DNA of 64,000 bases from Christensenellaceae bacterium. Its GTDB lineage: Bacteria; Bacillota; Clostridia; Christensenellales; Christensenellaceae. A program made the translations under genes and the position numbers. Within the stretch, counting starts at the first letter, position 1, and every line of letters begins with the position of its first letter. Positions 17,526-26,372 of this stretch are shown one piece after another. The stretch covers positions 1,116,001-1,180,000 of the forward strand of contig AP025580.1 of the NCBI GenBank assembly GCA_022846035.1, in the 5' to 3' direction. Below the pieces are notes generated by a model. It was not told the origin of the DNA. It saw only the letters and a program-made list of their open reading frames with translations, and ran no database searches.

Positions 17526-19268
17526 ATGGTTTCATTAACAATAGACGGCATTAAAGTTGAAGTGCCGGATAATACAAGCGTTCTTGACGCTGCAAGGAAA
17601 GCGAATATCGATATTCCGACGCTTTGCTATCTGAAAGGCGTCAATGCAATCGGCGCATGCCGTATTTGCCTCGTTGAGGTCAAGGGAAATCCGAATCTGC
17701 AGGCGGCGTGTGTGCTTCCTGTTGCGGAGGGCATGGAAGTGCTGACATCTTCGGAAAAGGTCTTAAAAGCAAGGAAAGTAAGCCTTGATTTGTTGCTTTC
17801 AAACCACGACAGGGAATGCCTGACATGTGCGCGTAACGGCAACTGCGAACTGCAGACGCTGGCAGAAGAGTTTAACATGAGGACTATCCGCTATGAAGGC
17901 GAGAAGATCAAAAAAGACATTGACGACGAGTCGGTATCCGTCGTACGTAATCCGAACAAATGCGTAATCTGTAAACGCTGCGTGGCCGCCTGTGCAAACC
18001 AGCAGGGCGTCGGCGTGATCAGCGCGACCAACCGAGGATTTAAAACGACGATCGAACCCGTATGGGGAAAATCGCTGGTTGACGTGCCGTGCATCAACTG
18101 CGGACAGTGTATCGTATCCTGTCCGGTGGGCGCGCTGACTGAAAAGAGCGAGATCGATAAGGTATGGGCGGCGCTCCACAATCCGGACCTGCATGTGGTT
18201 GTGCAGCCGGCGCCGGCCGTACGTGTGGCGATTGGCGAGGAATTCGGTATGCCGATGGGCACGAGGGTGACAGGAAAACTGGCGGCTTCACTGCGCAAGA
18301 TTGGTTTTGATAAAGTGTTTGATACGGACTTTGGCGCAGACCTGACGATTATGGAAGAAGGTTACGAGTTTATTAACCGCGTGAAGAACGGCGGAACATT
18401 GCCGATGATTACATCCTGCTCTCCGGGCTGGATCAAATTTGCGGAATATTTCTTTCCGGATATGCTGGATAACCTTTCTACCTGCAAATCTCCGCATCAG
18501 ATGCTGGGCGCGATCATCAAATCGTATTATGCTGAGCAGAACGGGATCGATCCGGCAAAAATCTTTACGGTTTCCGTTATGCCGTGTACGGCTAAAAAGT
18601 ACGAAAAAGAGCGCGCAGGCGAAGCCGGAACGGGGTATGAGGACGTGGATGCCGTGCTGACGACGCGCGAAATGGCGCAGATGATCAAGGAAGCGAATAT
18701 TGATTTTGTCAATCTGCCGGATGAGGATTTTGATGAGGTGCTCGGAACTTCTACGGGCGCGGGCGTTATCTTCGGCGCGACGGGCGGCGTTATGGAGGCG
18801 GCGCTTCGCACGGTGGCGGAAGTGCTGACCGGCGAAGAATTGAAAAGCGTCGATTTCTGCGATGTTCGCGGTATTGCGGGCATTAAGGAAGCGGAGGTCA
18901 AAATTGGCGATATGAACGTTAAGGTTGCGATCGTCAGCGGTACAGGCAATGCGAAAAAGCTTTTGGAAGCGATTCGGCGCGGCGAAAAGGAATATCATTT
19001 TATCGAGGTCATGGCTTGCCCGGGCGGATGCGTAAACGGCGGCGGACAGCCGATTGTTTCGGCACGGGTGAAGAATGTGCTTGACCCGCGTATCGTACGC
19101 GCACAGGGACTCTACGACGAGGATTGTGATAAGCCTTTGCGGAAATCGCATGAAAATCCTGATATTCAGAGGCTTTACAAGGATTTCCTCGGCGAACCCA
19201 ACAGTCACAAGGCACATACGCTTTTGCATACTTTTTATGAACAAAAGCCCAAATACAGGGAACAGTAA
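17526..19268 (+). CDS. hydA: [FeFe] hydrogenase catalytic subunit HydA
   Basis: HydA reduces protons or oxidises H2 at the H-cluster. In 580 residues: [2Fe-2S] (Cys34/45/48/62), a His-ligated [4Fe-4S] (His94, Cys98/101/107), two [4Fe-4S] (Cys146-156 and 189-199), then the catalytic core with TSCSPGW (296-302), VMPCTAKKYE (Cys354) and MACPGGCVNGGG (Cys498/502), and the small-subunit-like C-terminus. In L1 the second Cys of the textbook TSCCP is Ser299; such TSC[CS]P spelling is tolerated in the family. With HydB and HydC it should form a cytosolic enzyme coupling ferredoxin, NADH and H2. No maturase genes are in the window. Confidence 0.97.
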   Translation: MVSLTIDGIKVEVPDNTSVLDAARKANIDIPTLCYLKGVNAIGACRICLVEVKGNPNLQAACVLPVAEGMEVLTSSEKVLKARKVSLDLLLSNHDRECLTCARNGNCELQTLAEEFNMRTIRYEGEKIKKDIDDESVSVVRNPNKCVICKRCVAACANQQGVGVISATNRGFKTTIEPVWGKSLVDVPCINCGQCIVSCPVGALTEKSEIDKVWAALHNPDLHVVVQPAPAVRVAIGEEFGMPMGTRVTGKLAASLRKIGFDKVFDTDFGADLTIMEEGYEFINRVKNGGTLPMITSCSPGWIKFAEYFFPDMLDNLSTCKSPHQMLGAIIKSYYAEQNGIDPAKIFTVSVMPCTAKKYEKERAGEAGTGYEDVDAVLTTREMAQMIKEANIDFVNLPDEDFDEVLGTSTGAGVIFGATGGVMEAALRTVAEVLTGEELKSVDFCDVRGIAGIKEAEVKIGDMNVKVAIVSGTGNAKKLLEAIRRGEKEYHFIEVMACPGGCVNGGGQPIVSARVKNVLDPRIVRAQGLYDEDCDKPLRKSHENPDIQRLYKDFLGEPNSHKAHTLLHTFYEQKPKYREQ

Positions 19269-19279
19269 AAACGATAAGA

Positions 19280-19309
19280 AAAGCGGCTGCTGTGATGGCA
19301 GCCGCTTTT
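19280..19309 (+). terminator. terminator after hydA
   Basis: Stem AAGCGGCTGC / GCAGCCGCTT with a 7-base loop and a T run, 12 bases after the hydA stop. Confidence 0.92.
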
Positions 19310-19387
19310 TCATGTGCGGGATAAAGGATTTATACAACCGTATGTGTAATTATATTATAAGGGAAAATTTTCGGAAAGGAGTACAGG

Positions 19388-21163
19388 ATGCCATATTTTT
19401 CGGAAGATTGGATACAGGAGTTGCTTGCAAAGGTAAATCTCGTAGATTTGATTGGCGAATATGTAACATTGCAAAATAAATCCGGACGATGGTGGGCATG
19501 CTGTCCTTTTCATAACGAAAAAACTCCCAGCTTTTCCGTGACGCCCGACAAGGGCTTTTTCCATTGCTTTGGCTGCGGCAAGGGAGGCAACGCAATTCAC
19601 TTTATCATGGAACAGGAAAAAATGACCTTTCCGGAAGCCTGCCGCTATCTGGCGGATAAGGTGAAATTGCCGGTGCCGGACGTAAAGGACGATTCCAACT
19701 ATGAAAAGCGTAAACAGCAGCGCGAAAGAATTTTTGCGATGAACAAGACAGCCGCGCGGTTTTTTCATAAGTGTCTGTATGAAGCGCAGGGAAAAGCGGC
19801 GCTTTCCTATTTACACAAGCGGGGCCTTAACGACCGTATCATCAAAACATTCGGCATGGGCTTCGCGCCGGATAAATGGGACGGTCTTCTTCGTTTGCTG
19901 GAAAAGGATGGCTGCACCAAGCAAGAAATGCAGCTTGCGGGACTGGTAAAAATAAACGACGGCAAGTGTTATGATATGTTTCGTAACAGGGTCATTATGC
20001 CGATCATTAATACGTTTTCCAATGTGATCGGGTTTGGCGGCCGCGTGATGGACGATAGCTTGCCCAAATACTTGAATTCACCGGAAACGGCTGCGTTCAA
20101 CAAAAGCCGGAATCTTTATAACCTGAATATGATCCGCAAGCAGAAGAACCTTTCTCACCTGATTCTTGTGGAGGGATATATGGACGTAATCGCCATGTAT
20201 GCATACGGTATTCCGGAATGCGTCGCGACGCTGGGAACAGCGTTGACGCAGGACCAGGCGAGGCTTTTAAAGCGGTATGTGAATAATGTATATGTTTCCT
20301 ATGACGGCGATGAGGCGGGGAAAAAGGCGACTTTGCGCGCTTTGGATATTCTTGCGCAGGAGGGTATTGAAACACGCGTCGTGAGCATTCCGGCAGGCCA
20401 GGATCCGGACGAATTCCTGAAGAAATACGGCAGGGACGGTTATCTCAAACTGATGAAATCCTCTTTGCCGCTTATGGATTATAAATTCCAGATTGCAGCT
20501 CAAAAGTATGATCTGGGCGACGGTTACCAGAAAGAAAAGTTCGCTAAGGAATGCGTTGCGCTTTTAAAGGGCGTTAATAGCGCAATGATACGTGAAAAAT
20601 ATATGAAAAAGCTTTCTGAAATGACAGGCTTTTCGGTGAATGCGATTGCGCAGGATACGCAGAGCACTGCGGAGCCAGCCGTTAGCTGGAAACCGCCGCA
20701 AAAGACGCGGGAAACAAAGTCGGCGGACCTGAAAACGGAAAACTGCCTGATCAGGCTGCTGGCGACGAATCCGCAGAACGCCTCCAGGCTGGATGGAAAG
20801 CTGACGGAAGAGGATTTTAAGCATCCGGCAAATAAAAAAATATTTTCATATACTTTAGAGTGTGCAAAAAAAGGGTTTTCGCCCACCAATGCCGAAATAT
20901 TATCCGTACTGCAAAGCGAAGAAGAGCTCGCTCACGCGACCGAGCTGTTCAGCCTGGCAGACGACATGCTCGGCGAGCTGAAGAATTTTGATGATTTCTT
21001 TGAAGACTGTGTACGGCGTATTCAATTAGGCAGGTTGGAAGCGGATTTGAAAATTGCCAACGTAAAGTATGAAAGTGAAACGGATCCGGAGCAAAGAAAA
21101 GAGTTATTGGAACAAATCAGCAGGCTGACGAAAGAGATTCATAAACTCAAGACAAGTTTTTAA
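19388..21163 (+). CDS. dnaG: DNA primase
   Basis: DnaG lays down RNA primers at the replication fork. The 591-residue protein has a CHC2 zinc domain (Cys39, His42, Cys60, Cys63 in CCPFH and [10 protein letters not shown]), the Toprim core with VEGYMDVIA about residue 259 and [10 protein letters not shown] about 300 (metal-binding acidic residues), and a C-terminal helicase-binding region. It starts at ATG behind GAAAGGAG and is followed 20 bases later by rpoD, the classic macromolecular synthesis pair. The upstream gap holds only a weak promoter candidate ending in TATTAT near 19353. Confidence 0.97.
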   Translation: MPYFSEDWIQELLAKVNLVDLIGEYVTLQNKSGRWWACCPFHNEKTPSFSVTPDKGFFHCFGCGKGGNAIHFIMEQEKMTFPEACRYLADKVKLPVPDVKDDSNYEKRKQQRERIFAMNKTAARFFHKCLYEAQGKAALSYLHKRGLNDRIIKTFGMGFAPDKWDGLLRLLEKDGCTKQEMQLAGLVKINDGKCYDMFRNRVIMPIINTFSNVIGFGGRVMDDSLPKYLNSPETAAFNKSRNLYNLNMIRKQKNLSHLILVEGYMDVIAMYAYGIPECVATLGTALTQDQARLLKRYVNNVYVSYDGDEAGKKATLRALDILAQEGIETRVVSIPAGQDPDEFLKKYGRDGYLKLMKSSLPLMDYKFQIAAQKYDLGDGYQKEKFAKECVALLKGVNSAMIREKYMKKLSEMTGFSVNAIAQDTQSTAEPAVSWKPPQKTRETKSADLKTENCLIRLLATNPQNASRLDGKLTEEDFKHPANKKIFSYTLECAKKGFSPTNAEILSVLQSEEELAHATELFSLADDMLGELKNFDDFFEDCVRRIQLGRLEADLKIANVKYESETDPEQRKELLEQISRLTKEIHKLKTSF

Positions 21164-21182
21164 ATATTTTATAGTAGGTGAA

Positions 21183-22316
21183 ATGGATTTGGCAGATAAA
21201 AAAGAGAAAGAAATCATGGCGTCAAACGATGTAACGGATGCGCAGGCAAAGCTGGCGGAAGAACGTATCGCAAAGATCGTCGAAATGGGCAAGGCAAAGG
21301 GCGTTGTAAAATATCAGGAGATCGTGGGATCTCTTGATGACGTTCAGTTGCGTCCGGACCAGATTGAAAAGTTATACGAGACGCTAGAGGAACAAAATAT
21401 CGACGTGATCGACGACGAGATTGTCAAGGAAGAGGAAAAGCACGAAGAAGAAGTCAGCGATTTTGAAATATCCATGCCGGAGAATATCAACATTGACGAT
21501 CCGGTCAGGATGTATCTGAAAGAAATCGGCAAGGTCCCGCTCTTGTCGGCTTCGGAAGAGGTGGAACTGGCAAAGCGTATGGGCGAAGGAGACCAAGAGG
21601 CCAAGCGCAAGCTTGCAGAGGCTAATCTGCGCCTTGTTGTCAGTATTGCGAAACGTTATGTAGGGCGTGGAATGCTTTTTCTGGATCTGATACAGGAAGG
21701 AAATCTGGGGCTGATTAAAGCGGTCGAAAAATTCGACTATGAAAAAGGATATAAGTTCAGTACCTATGCGACATGGTGGATTCGCCAGGCGATCACGCGG
21801 GCAATCGCGGACCAGGCGCGAACAATCAGGATTCCCGTGCATATGGTGGAAACGATTAATAAGCTTATCCGTGTTTCGCGTCAGCTTTTGCAGCAATACG
21901 GAAGAGACCCTTTGCCGGAAGAGCTGGCCAAGGAGATGGATATTCCCGAGGAAAAGGTGCGTGAAATTTTAAAGATTGCGCAGGAGCCCGTATCTTTGGA
22001 AACGCCGATCGGCGAAGAAGAAGATAGCCATCTGGGAGACTTTATTCCGGACGACGATGCTCCAGCGCCGGCCGAGGCTGCGGCGTTTACGCTTTTAAAG
22101 GAACAATTGATCGATGTGCTGGATACGCTGACTCCCCGCGAGGAAAAGGTATTGAAGCTCCGTTTCGGGCTGGAGGACGGGCGCGCGAGAACCCTGGAAG
22201 AGGTCGGTAAGGAATTTCAGGTGACACGCGAAAGGATCAGGCAGATCGAAGCGAAAGCGCTTCGAAAACTGCGTCATCCCAGCCGCAGTAAGAAGCTGAG
22301 AGATTTTTTGGAATAA
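21183..22316 (+). CDS. rpoD: RNA polymerase primary sigma factor (SigA/RpoD)
   Basis: The housekeeping sigma factor recognises the TTGACA/TATAAT promoters seen through this window. The 377-residue length fits the short Bacillota form. Region 1.2 begins at [11 protein letters not shown], region 2 holds [17 protein letters not shown] (2.3/2.4, -10 recognition and melting), and region 4.2 holds [20 protein letters not shown] for the -35 box. The ATG at 21183 follows a TAGGTG ribosome site. It is co-transcribed with dnaG; a terminator follows. Confidence 0.98.
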   Translation: MDLADKKEKEIMASNDVTDAQAKLAEERIAKIVEMGKAKGVVKYQEIVGSLDDVQLRPDQIEKLYETLEEQNIDVIDDEIVKEEEKHEEEVSDFEISMPENINIDDPVRMYLKEIGKVPLLSASEEVELAKRMGEGDQEAKRKLAEANLRLVVSIAKRYVGRGMLFLDLIQEGNLGLIKAVEKFDYEKGYKFSTYATWWIRQAITRAIADQARTIRIPVHMVETINKLIRVSRQLLQQYGRDPLPEELAKEMDIPEEKVREILKIAQEPVSLETPIGEEEDSHLGDFIPDDDAPAPAEAAAFTLLKEQLIDVLDTLTPREEKVLKLRFGLEDGRARTLEEVGKEFQVTRERIRQIEAKALRKLRHPSRSKKLRDFLE

Positions 22317-22334
22317 AAAGAGAGTGGATGGAAG

Positions 22335-22370
22335 AAATAGCAGCGGCTAAAATCGGCAGCTGCTATTTTT
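22335..22370 (+). terminator. terminator after rpoD
   Basis: Stem AAATAGCAGC / GCTGCTATTT with a 14-base loop and a T run, 18 bases after the stop. mutM follows about 40 bases later, with GAGGAG before its ATG. Confidence 0.85.
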
Positions 22371-22410
22371 CAATCTATAGCCGATACGCAAAACAGAGGA
22401 GAAAGACAGT

Positions 22411-23247
22411 ATGCCTGAATTACCGGAAGTAGAAACCGTAAGATGTGTGCTTGAACCGCAGATAAAGGGCTGGAAAATCATGGAGATCGACATCGCAAAT
22501 GAGCAGGTGATTGCTTATCCGGACGCGGGTCGGTTCTGTGACGCCGCCATTGGACAAACGGTTGCAGGCATAGAGCGCAGGGGTAAGTTCCTGATCTTTC
22601 GCTTTGCATGCGGTGATCGGATGGTTGTGCATTTGCGCATGACAGGGTGTCTGCTTCTTACTCCGCCGGAATATGAAAAAGCCAAGCATACTCACGCGGT
22701 GTTTTCTTTGGAAAACAAAAGAGAACTCAGGTACATTGATCCGAGAAGGTTTGGGCGTTTTTGGTTTTTAAAAAGTGGCGAAGAGGATAAGGTCACCGGT
22801 ATGGATAAGCTGGGGTTGGAGCCGTTTGATGAGGCCCTGTCGGCGGAATACTTACAGGAATGCTTGTCGAAAAGAAAAAAATCGATCAAAGAATGCCTGC
22901 TTGATCAGAGTATAGTCGCCGGCATTGGCAACATTTACGGAGATGAGATTTTATTCGCGGCAGGGATACATCCGGCGCGGTGCGCGCGCAGTCTTACTGT
23001 AAGCGAATATGGAAAGCTGGTAAAACAAATACGCGAGACGCTGGAATATTTTATTGAAAAGAACGTTATCTCGGCGGAAGATTATTTGGCGGGGAATGGC
23101 AAAGACTATCGAAACACTCCCTATCTCAGCGTTTATGGGCAGGAAAAGAAGCAGTGCCCCATCTGCGGAAAAATTTTGCGGAAAACTGCAATCGCAGGCA
23201 GAAGCAGCGTTTTTTGTCCGCGTTGTCAACCAGAGAAAACGCCGTGA
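22411..23247 (+). CDS. mutM: formamidopyrimidine-DNA glycosylase
   Basis: MutM removes oxidised purines such as 8-oxoguanine and nicks the abasic site. The N-terminal PELPEVETVR supplies the catalytic Pro and Glu once Met is removed. The helix-two-turn-helix region has DQSIVAGIGNIYGDEIL, and the C-terminal zinc finger is CPICG...FCPRC with a lesion-contact Arg between. At 278 residues it is of normal size. It lies alone between the rpoD terminator and the trmK promoter. Confidence 0.97.
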   Translation: MPELPEVETVRCVLEPQIKGWKIMEIDIANEQVIAYPDAGRFCDAAIGQTVAGIERRGKFLIFRFACGDRMVVHLRMTGCLLLTPPEYEKAKHTHAVFSLENKRELRYIDPRRFGRFWFLKSGEEDKVTGMDKLGLEPFDEALSAEYLQECLSKRKKSIKECLLDQSIVAGIGNIYGDEILFAAGIHPARCARSLTVSEYGKLVKQIRETLEYFIEKNVISAEDYLAGNGKDYRNTPYLSVYGQEKKQCPICGKILRKTAIAGRSSVFCPRCQPEKTP

Positions 23248-23340
23248 TCTCCAGCCCAGAGCAAGGGTAACTATACACTGTACCATGGCGATGCGGAAGA
23301 TGACGATACTCATGAAACGAAATGAGAAGATAAAATCATA

Positions 23341-23369
23341 TTGATGGGAAAACGGTAATTTGATATAAT
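23341..23369 (+). promoter_or_regulatory. promoter for trmK and following genes
   Basis: TTGATG (23341-23346), 17 bases, then TATAAT (23364-23369). The leader to the trmK ATG is about 70 bases and contains a strong hairpin. Confidence 0.75.
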
Positions 23370-23410
23370 AGCACAAACAGAGCAATAATGAAGTGGCGGA
23401 GTATAAGATA

Positions 23411-23430
23411 AAGGCGGCGAATGCCGCCTT
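23411..23430 (+). other. hairpin in the trmK leader
   Basis: Perfect 8-base stem AAGGCGGC / GCCGCCTT with loop GAAT, 15 bases before the trmK ATG and without a T run. It could influence ribosome access or mRNA stability; it is not a standard terminator. Confidence 0.5.
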
Positions 23431-23445
23431 GTCTGATTTAAGGTT

Positions 23446-24135
23446 ATGGAAGAAAAACTGTCCCAGCGTATACGCTCAATCGTGGATCTGGCAGGAAAGG
23501 CGGATATTACCGCAGATATTGGCTGCGACCACGGGCTTGTCAGTCAGGCGTTGATTATGGAAAAGCATGCTGATAAGGTCATCGCCTGCGACATCAGTAA
23601 GAAATCCCTGCAAAAAGCAATAAATTTGGCGCGGGAAAATCATTGGTCCGACAGATTGGATGCACGCTGCGGAGACGGTTTGTCTGTTCTTGAAACGGGG
23701 GAAGCGCAGGTGATCATCCTAGCGGGGATGGGCGGTCTTTTGATCCGGCGAATTTTGGAGAATAACCTTGAGGTAGCGTTTGCTGCGGACAGGCTGATAT
23801 GTGTCCCGCACGGCAACGAGTATGAGTTGCGTGCCTTTTTGTATCAAAATGGATTTTCTATTACGGAAGAACGGCTGGTGAAAGAGGACGATCATTATTA
23901 TCAGATGATGGCGGCATGCCGTGGAAAAGAACGTATGCCGGATGAGTTTACGCTCCTGTTCGGAAAGAAGCTTTTGGAAAAAAAGGCGCCGGTGCTGCTT
24001 GATTACCTGAGCTTTAAGCGAACCGAATTAGATCATATTATTGAAAACGCAAAGCTGGGGAAAAATACAAAAGGTTATACGGAGCGTCTTAAAAGGCTGC
24101 GCGACCGGATTACGGAGGTGCTCATATGTCCATAA
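23446..24135 (+). CDS. trmK: tRNA (adenine(22)-N(1))-methyltransferase
   Basis: TrmK methylates A22 in the D-arm of certain tRNAs using S-adenosylmethionine. The 229-residue Rossmann protein shows the SAM loop ADIGCDHGL about residue 23, the acidic ACDIS (about 47), and ILAGMGGLLIRRIL, the conserved stretch after the catalytic region. Pairing with a Nif3/YqfO gene downstream of rpoD is the order known from Bacillus. The downstream gene begins ten bases before this stop. Confidence 0.93.
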   Translation: MEEKLSQRIRSIVDLAGKADITADIGCDHGLVSQALIMEKHADKVIACDISKKSLQKAINLARENHWSDRLDARCGDGLSVLETGEAQVIILAGMGGLLIRRILENNLEVAFAADRLICVPHGNEYELRAFLYQNGFSITEERLVKEDDHYYQMMAACRGKERMPDEFTLLFGKKLLEKKAPVLLDYLSFKRTELDHIIENAKLGKNTKGYTERLKRLRDRITEVLICP

Positions 24136-25238
24136 GTTTAAAGGAACTGGAATTGCTGATAGAAACCCTTTCGCCCAGGGAATATGCCTACGATTGGGAC
24201 AATAGCGGTTTTAATATCAATCTTAACAACGCGGAAGTGACAGGGATTATGCTCTGTCTTGACGTCTCGGAAGAAATCATCGAGGAAGCGGCGGCAAAAA
24301 AATGTAATCTTATTATTTCCCATCATCCGTTGCTCTTTCATGCCGCCAAACAGATTAACAGCGAAACCTATCAGGGGAAATGCATCGCCGCGCTGATCAG
24401 GAACGATATATCGCTTTATTGCGCACATACCAGCATGGATACGGCGCCGCAAGGCATTAACAGGTATCTGGCGGATACGCTCGGGCTTAGGAATCAGGAA
24501 TATTTGGAAGAAACTAATGTTGGACGTTATTTCGAGGTAGCGGTGCACGTACCTGAAAGCCATGTGGACAAGATAAGGAGCGCAATGTCCAAAGCAGGCG
24601 CCGGAAATATTGGAGACTACAGCGAATGTACTTATAATATTGCAGGTAAGGGAACCTTTCGGCCGAACGATCAGGCAAACCCTTATATTGGCAGCAACGG
24701 TAATCTGGAAACTGTGGATGAAGTGCGCGTGAGCGCCGTATGTCCGGAATGCCGGCTTACAGCGGTTTTAAGTGCAATACGTAACGTGCACCCTTATGAG
24801 GAACCGGCTATCAGCGCTCTTGTCGTCTCTGAGCCACGGTCGGTAAATGCGGGATTAGGGATCGTAGGCGATTTGGAAAAAGCGATGGCTGCCTCCGATG
24901 TAATCCTTGAAATCAAAAAGAAGCTGGAGATTGATTGTGTGCGAGCCGCGGGAGATTTAGGACGCATGATCAGCAGGGTAGCCATATGCGGCGGCGCTGC
25001 GGGAGATATGGAAGCGCTCGCCAAAGAGAAAGGCGCGCAGCTTTACCTGACAGGCGAAATCAAGCATAATTTTTATATGGAAGCACAGGACATGGTGCTT
25101 ATAGAAGCAGGGCATTACGATACCGAAAAGTGCTTTTGCAAACTATATGCGGAAGGTTTACAAAAATTGCTTGATGATGTAAACTATAATGTAGCTATTT
25201 ATATTACGAGTTTACATAGACCGTATGTGAACATTTGA
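24126..25238 (+). CDS. Nif3-like dinuclear metal-centre protein (YqfO/GTP cyclohydrolase 1 type 2 family)
   Basis: A conserved hexameric protein with a two-metal site, often annotated as GTP cyclohydrolase 1 type 2 although its role is not settled. The 370 residues contain SHHPLLFHA (metal-binding His pair), ALYCAHTSMDT-like IDLYCAHTS spelling as ISLYCAHTSMD, and GHYDTEK near the C-terminus. A PII-like insertion occupies roughly residues 130-230, as in the longer Bacillota form. It starts within trmK and is followed by a zinc-ribbon gene after 12 bases. Confidence 0.92.
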   Translation: MSISLKELELLIETLSPREYAYDWDNSGFNINLNNAEVTGIMLCLDVSEEIIEEAAAKKCNLIISHHPLLFHAAKQINSETYQGKCIAALIRNDISLYCAHTSMDTAPQGINRYLADTLGLRNQEYLEETNVGRYFEVAVHVPESHVDKIRSAMSKAGAGNIGDYSECTYNIAGKGTFRPNDQANPYIGSNGNLETVDEVRVSAVCPECRLTAVLSAIRNVHPYEEPAISALVVSEPRSVNAGLGIVGDLEKAMAASDVILEIKKKLEIDCVRAAGDLGRMISRVAICGGAAGDMEALAKEKGAQLYLTGEIKHNFYMEAQDMVLIEAGHYDTEKCFCKLYAEGLQKLLDDVNYNVAIYITSLHRPYVNI

Positions 25239-25250
25239 GGAGGATTATTG

Positions 25251-25979
25251 TTGAGTAATTTAAAAGCTTTATGGGATTATCAAGGCGCGGAAATTCAGTT
25301 GGAAAACTATGAGAAAGCGCTTAGGAATACGGAAACAAGGAAAAAATTAGTACAGCAGCAGCAGATTTTTCAAAACAACCAGCACAAGCTGAAGCAATTG
25401 GAGCAGGAGTCTGTGCTGTTGCAAAATAAGCTTTCAGAAGCCGCAGGGCAGGTTGAAATTCTGAAAAAGCAGATGAAATCCAAAAAGGAAGAGATCGCCG
25501 AGATTGCGGATTATGATCTGGAAGATCTGTTTTTGGAAGATGTACGCGAAATGATCAAGGAATGCGAAAACATCAAATCGGCTATTGAGCTCAATAAGCG
25601 CAAGGTTGTGGAAGTGATGCATCGGCTTGAAAAGTCCGAGGGAGAAATCAAGGAAACCCTCGTGAAAATGAGCAACGCCAAGAAACTTTTCGACCAGTTG
25701 AAAGAAGCGCACGCCAAGGAACTGGACGCAGGCAAGGGAGACCTTGAAAAGCTGCGCGCGGATGTGGCCAAGGCCGCTAAGAATGTTGACGCTGCGTTGA
25801 TGGAAAAGTATAAGCAAATCAAACAGCACAGGCCGAACCCGATCGCAAAGCTGGTGGGCGACCGGTGCGAGGGTTGCAAAATGCAGCTCCCGTCGGGGGT
25901 ACTGCAAAGCCTGAAAACGGAAGGAAATATTGTCGAGTGTGAAAACTGCGGCAGGATTCTTTACGTCATAGAAGAATAA
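25251..25979 (+). CDS. coiled-coil protein with C4 zinc ribbon (DUF164 family)
   Basis: A 242-residue protein that is a long helical hairpin (about 20-180, rich in K, E, Q and L heptads) followed by a four-Cys zinc ribbon, CEGCKMQLP...CENCGRILY. The family is widespread in bacteria and may bind nucleic acid, but function is not established. There are two tandem TTG codons, 25248 and 25251; the second lies seven bases after GAGGAGG and gives the MSNLKALW beginning common in relatives, so I choose it. The RNase P RNA begins five bases after the stop. Confidence 0.85.
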   Translation: MSNLKALWDYQGAEIQLENYEKALRNTETRKKLVQQQQIFQNNQHKLKQLEQESVLLQNKLSEAAGQVEILKKQMKSKKEEIAEIADYDLEDLFLEDVREMIKECENIKSAIELNKRKVVEVMHRLEKSEGEIKETLVKMSNAKKLFDQLKEAHAKELDAGKGDLEKLRADVAKAAKNVDAALMEKYKQIKQHRPNPIAKLVGDRCEGCKMQLPSGVLQSLKTEGNIVECENCGRILYVIEE

Positions 25980-25984
25980 AATTT

Positions 25985-26315
25985 GAGCAGGCTGGATGGT
26001 TGCGCGCCGCAAGGCGTGAGGAAAGTCCGGGCTCCGCAGGGCAGGGCGCCGGGTAACACCCGGTGGAGGCGACTCCAAGGAAAGTGCAACAGAAATATAC
26101 CGCACCGCTTGCCGGTGTAAGGGTGAAACGGCGAGGTAAGAGCTCACCGGCGTTGAGGTAACTCAGCGCGCAATGTAAACCCCGTCTGGTGCAAGATTGA
26201 TATGGGGACATTTAATGGCGGCCCGCCAAGTCCTCTGTAATCGCATGAGCCGTCTGGTAACAGGCGGCCTAGATAGATGACCATCGAAACAGAACCCGGC
26301 TTATAGGCCTGTCTC
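25985..26315 (+). ncRNA. rnpB: RNase P RNA, bacterial class A
   Basis: The catalytic RNA of RNase P, which trims tRNA 5' ends. The conserved P4 halves are present: GAGGAAAGTCCGGGC near the 5' end and ACAGAACCCGGCTTA near the 3' end. The AGTGCAACAGAAA and GTAAACCCC-type core segments also occur. The ends GAGCAGGC and GCCTGTCTC can pair as P1, which sets the boundaries to within a few bases. The presence of GGTGCAAGATT and the long middle region fits the A-type fold. A terminator follows at 26328. Confidence 0.95.
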
Positions 26316-26327
26316 AAAATTGTTTGC

Positions 26328-26356
26328 AAAAGCCTCTTTTTACGAAAGAGGCTTTT
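26328..26356 (+). terminator. terminator after rnpB
   Basis: Perfect 12-base stem AAAAGCCTCTTT / AAAGAGGCTTTT with loop TTACG, starting 13 bases after the RNA. The T run is within the stem's right arm and is short beyond it. Confidence 0.82.
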
Positions 26357-26372
26357 CTCATAAAGGAGTAAG

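Noticed and set aside
18288-19337. 349-codon open frame antisense to hydA
   Set aside because: Lies opposite conserved hydA codons, runs over the terminator and shows no domain.
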